From the NCBI GenBank assembly GCA_035551935.1, contig DASZMJ010000528.1, forward strand, positions 1 to 22,709: a DNA stretch of 22,709 nt. The letters run 5' to 3'. Positions 20,967 to 22,709 of the stretch are shown here, in pieces. Positions within the stretch are counted from its first letter, which is position 1; every line of letters starts with the position of its first letter. The notes below the pieces were generated by a model, which was not told where the DNA came from, ran no database searches, and worked only from the letters and a program-made list of their open reading frames with translations. Both the position numbers and the translations under genes were made by a program. The stretch comes from DASZMJ01 sp035551935 (lineage in GTDB: Bacteria; Planctomycetota; Planctomycetia; Isosphaerales; Isosphaeraceae).

Positions 20967-21218
20967 ATGACCCTCTTCCACCGGCCCACGGCGGTCCGGG
21001 GTCGCGAGCTTGCCCGGCTCGCGGCCCGCGCCGAAGACTCCGCCCAGGCGCCCTTGGCCGCGATCCTGTACGCGCTGGCCGCGGCGGTGCACCTCGACCT
21101 CGACCCGCTCGGGGAGCATGCGGGGCTGGACCTGGTGGACTTCGGCCGTCGGCTGGCGATGCAGGACGGCCGCCCCCGGGCCAAGCCCCCGGCGGCCCCG
21201 CGGCCGAATCAGGCCTGA
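20967..21218 (+). CDS. Small hypothetical protein
   Basis: The 83-residue product begins MTLFHRPTAVRGRELARLAA and contains RAEDSAQAPLAAILYALAAA and LDLVDFGRRLAMQDG. It is largely helical. GGAGG 7 bases before ATG 20,967 supports the start; the same frame is open from 20,829, but that part crosses the terminator hairpin. The gene converges with the phage structural gene and overlaps its end by 10 bp. No family is recognised. Confidence 0.6.
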   Translation: MTLFHRPTAVRGRELARLAARAEDSAQAPLAAILYALAAAVHLDLDPLGEHAGLDLVDFGRRLAMQDGRPRAKPPAAPRPNQA

Positions 21219-21643
21219 ATCGCGATCGCACCGGGGGCGAAGGCGATGGCCTTCCCCGGGGCGCAGGACTGGCCCAGGCCCGACGGGTCGGGCGTCAGCC
21301 GCGCCGCCCAGAGGACGTTGCCCCCCGTGGGGGCGTCGGCCGCCAACAGGCTGTAGGCGGTGGGCCAGGGCGCGCCGGCGGTATTGCCCGGGAAGGTGAT
21401 CGCCGCGGCGTTGGTGACGAGCGCGCCGCCCGAGGTCGACCAGCTCGCCGCGCCGGCCGCGACGCGCGCGTAGCCCGGGGCCGGCGCCGGGTCCAGTTCG
21501 GCCGGCGCGCCGGAGCGCAGCGGGTCGCCGGTCGAGAGGCCGAGATACAGCGTCGGCGGGGGCGTCGGCGCCGTCCCCTGATGCCACAGGTCGTTGCCGG
21601 CGTCCTTCGCGAAATCGGTGAAAAACCCGACGATGGGAAGCAT
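21209..21643 (-). CDS. Phage structural protein, tail-fibre/decoration-like
   Basis: The 144-residue product follows the pattern of short phage structural proteins related to Gp80-like/putative tail proteins. It begins MLPIVGFFTDFAKDAGNDLW and then PTLYLGLSTGDPLRSGAPAE, PGYARVAAG, NAAAITFPGN, PTAYSLLAADAPTGGNVLWA and a terminal APGKAIAFAPGAIAIQA. The 'lylgLst.dP...g....E....gYaRva' order is the recognisable part. GGAGATTAAC precedes ATG 21,643. It is the last gene of a minus-strand run of short genes. The assignment is from remembered pattern, so the exact virion role is uncertain. Confidence 0.58.
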   Translation of the reverse strand: MLPIVGFFTDFAKDAGNDLWHQGTAPTPPPTLYLGLSTGDPLRSGAPAELDPAPAPGYARVAAGAASWSTSGGALVTNAAAITFPGNTAGAPWPTAYSLLAADAPTGGNVLWAARLTPDPSGLGQSCAPGKAIAFAPGAIAIQA

Positions 21644-21644
21644 G

Positions 21645-21911
21645 TTAATCTCCGAATAGGGTTGGCCGGCGACCGAACGTCGCGACCCGGGTCAACTGGC
21701 CGTGGTCGTCGAGGTGCCGGCGGGCGCCGGCCAGGTCGACCGTCCCGGAGTCCAGGCCCGCGGCCCGGGGCGCCGCGACGGTCCGGGCCTCGACGTCTTC
21801 GCGGAGGTGTCGGGCCAGCTCGCGGCGGCCCTCCGCGTCGCATTCGTGGGCCGGCGCCGCGAGCAGCTCGGCGGCCAGGTCGGTCGCGACGCCGCCGGGG
21901 CTCAGCGCCAC
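21645..21911 (-). CDS. Hypothetical protein of the structural gene run
   Basis: The 88-residue product starts at GTG 21,911 (read as M-ALSPGGVATDLAAELLA) and includes CDAEGRRELARHLREDVEA and GARRHLDDHGQLTRVATFG. It is helical and charged. Its start overlaps the end of the upstream gene by 10 bp, and the next gene starts two bases after its stop, as in a tight operon. No good ribosome site precedes the GTG, so the start is uncertain. No family is recognised. Confidence 0.5.
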   Translation of the reverse strand: MALSPGGVATDLAAELLAAPAHECDAEGRRELARHLREDVEARTVAAPRAAGLDSGTVDLAGARRHLDDHGQLTRVATFGRRPTLFGD

Positions 21912-22042
21912 GGCCGGGGCACGCGCGAGCGGCGGACGACGAACTTGAGCGCGGCGCCGATCGCGGTGGCGACGACCCCCAGGCCCTGGGGGAAATACCG
22001 CTTGGTCCAGTAGCGCGGGGCGAAATACTCGCTGTTAAACAT
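21902..22042 (-). CDS. Small protein with one hydrophobic segment
   Basis: The 46-residue product begins MFNSEYFAPRYWTKRYFPQG and has a hydrophobic stretch (LGVVATAIGAALKFVV) followed by a basic tail ending in PRPWR. GAGAGGG lies 7-8 bases before ATG 22,042. The aromatic MFNSEYFAPRYW-type opening recurs in small proteins of phage structural regions, as I recall. It might be a membrane-active or minor structural peptide. The longer frame from 22,195 is the shadow of the upstream gene. Confidence 0.55.
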   Translation of the reverse strand: MFNSEYFAPRYWTKRYFPQGLGVVATAIGAALKFVVRRSRVPRPWR

Positions 22043-22053
22043 GAGATGCCCTC

Positions 22054-22419
22054 TCAAGTGAGATGGAGGAAGGTCATCGTGTAGCGGAGCAGCGCCGTGC
22101 CGTCGGGCCCCAGGCGGACGCGGGGCTCGGGATCGAAGCCGGCCAGCACCACGTCGGGCCAATCGATCCCGAATGGGTCGATGAGGTCGCCGCACTGGCC
22201 GTCTTGGAGCGCGCGGGCCGCGGCCACGACCAGGCCGAGGGCCGCGACCCCGGGCGCGACCCAGACCCCCGCCGCCGACGACTCGCCGCCCCTCTGGCCG
22301 CCGTCGATCGAGGGGATGCCGTCGCGGCCGAAATAGGGGGTGTCCATCGCGTCGCGGCGATATCCCGGGGGCGTCCAGACCGGGGACGGGCCGAAGATGT
22401 TCAGACCTCGATACGTCAT
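22054..22419 (-). CDS. Hypothetical phage-type protein
   Basis: The 121-residue product begins MTYRGLNIFGPSPVWTPPGY and continues PYFGRDGIPSIDGGQRGGES, GVWVAPGVAALGLVVAAARA, FGIDWPDVVLAGFDPEPRVR and ALLRYTMTFLHLT. The final beta-like half (DWPDVVLAGF... LRYTMTFLHL) looks like a virion or tail-associated domain. GAGGAGGGGG immediately before ATG 22,419 is an excellent ribosome site. It lies between two other short minus-strand genes with small gaps. No family is firmly recognised. Confidence 0.6.
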   Translation of the reverse strand: MTYRGLNIFGPSPVWTPPGYRRDAMDTPYFGRDGIPSIDGGQRGGESSAAGVWVAPGVAALGLVVAAARALQDGQCGDLIDPFGIDWPDVVLAGFDPEPRVRLGPDGTALLRYTMTFLHLT

Positions 22420-22432
22420 CGCCCCCTCCTCG

Positions 22433-22709
22433 TCATGCGCTGATGGTCACGTCGCAGGAACTGTCCCCGCCGACGTAGATGCGGCCGTTGGCCAAGAGCA
22501 GCGGCGCGCAGGTATTGCCGGGTGCGTTGAGGGACCAGCTATATCGGATGATATCCTGATATGGCGATCCGTAGGTCGACTGGGCGTAGAGCCGGCTGAG
22601 CGTGAATTGGGTGAGCTGGCAGTTGAAGTAATAGCGGAAAGACTGGCCCTCCGGATCGAGGAACGAGGCCGTGCTCATGTAGCACTCGCTGCCGAGGTCC
22701 AGGGCCGCG
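22433..22709 (-). CDS. Hypothetical phage-type protein, C-terminal part (5' end outside window)
   Basis: The minus strand is open from the window edge to TGA at 22,433, giving at least 91 residues. The visible part reads AALDLGSECYMSTASFLDPE, then FRYYFNCQLTQFTLSRLYAQ, DIIRYSWSLNAPGNTCAPLL and GRIYVGGDSSCDVTISA. It is rich in aromatic and Ser/Thr residues and lower in GC than its neighbours. An internal ATG at 22,678 exists, but coding character continues upstream, so the true start is probably outside. It is the first visible gene of the structural run. Confidence 0.6.
   Translation of the reverse strand, partial: AALDLGSECYMSTASFLDPEGQSFRYYFNCQLTQFTLSRLYAQSTYGSPYQDIIRYSWSLNAPGNTCAPLLLANGRIYVGGDSSCDVTISA

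Overview
The window looks like a chromosomal segment of a planctomycete, probably of the Isosphaeraceae type. Evidence: very high GC throughout, many palindromic intergenic repeats, a partial protein with the GPRTDEGKARAAKNA-type motif common in planctomycetes, lipoproteins with long proline/alanine linkers, and a SET-domain protein. The assignment rests on gene style; no marker rRNA is present.

Left part (1-5,470). A partial hypothetical gene is followed by about 0.9 kb of non-coding DNA made of nested inverted repeats. Next are two divergently transcribed exported peptidyl-prolyl isomerases, both predicted lipoproteins but from different families: a parvulin/SurA-like protein on the minus strand and an FKBP on the plus strand. 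The FKBP gene overlaps the start of L-rhamnose isomerase (rhaA) by 17 bp.

Sugar uptake operon (4,190-10,043). rhaA is followed by a CUT2/ribose-type ABC transporter: a double-ATPase, a permease, and a second permease fused in frame to its periplasmic sugar-binding domain. A plausible internal ribosome site and GTG codon lie exactly at the fusion junction. Rhamnose as substrate is inferred from rhaA and family resemblance.

Housekeeping block (10,059-16,955). A selenocysteine tRNA (anticodon TCA) ends 15 bp after the fused transporter gene and faces it. After it come a small CX5R phosphatase-like protein, truB, a SET-domain protein, a single-cluster ferredoxin, a VOC/glyoxalase-fold protein, ilvN-ilvC on the minus strand, a small conserved-looking protein, and a MurE-like protein that has lost nearly every catalytic motif of the Mur ligases while keeping the fold landmarks.

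Right part (about 17,065-22,709). A hairpin repeat and a 31-codon IS1595-type transposase relic mark the border of a prophage or other integrated element. It carries a phage-O-like helix-turn-helix protein whose gene contains a striking 46-bp repeat structure, several short hypothetical proteins, a SWIM zinc-finger protein, a divergent control region with paired GTCTAGAC sites and a perfect 25-bp palindrome, a ribbon-helix-helix protein, a secreted cysteine-rich peptide, and a minus-strand run of short structural-type genes that leaves the window. No integrase, terminase, capsid or portal gene is in view, so the element is only partly seen.
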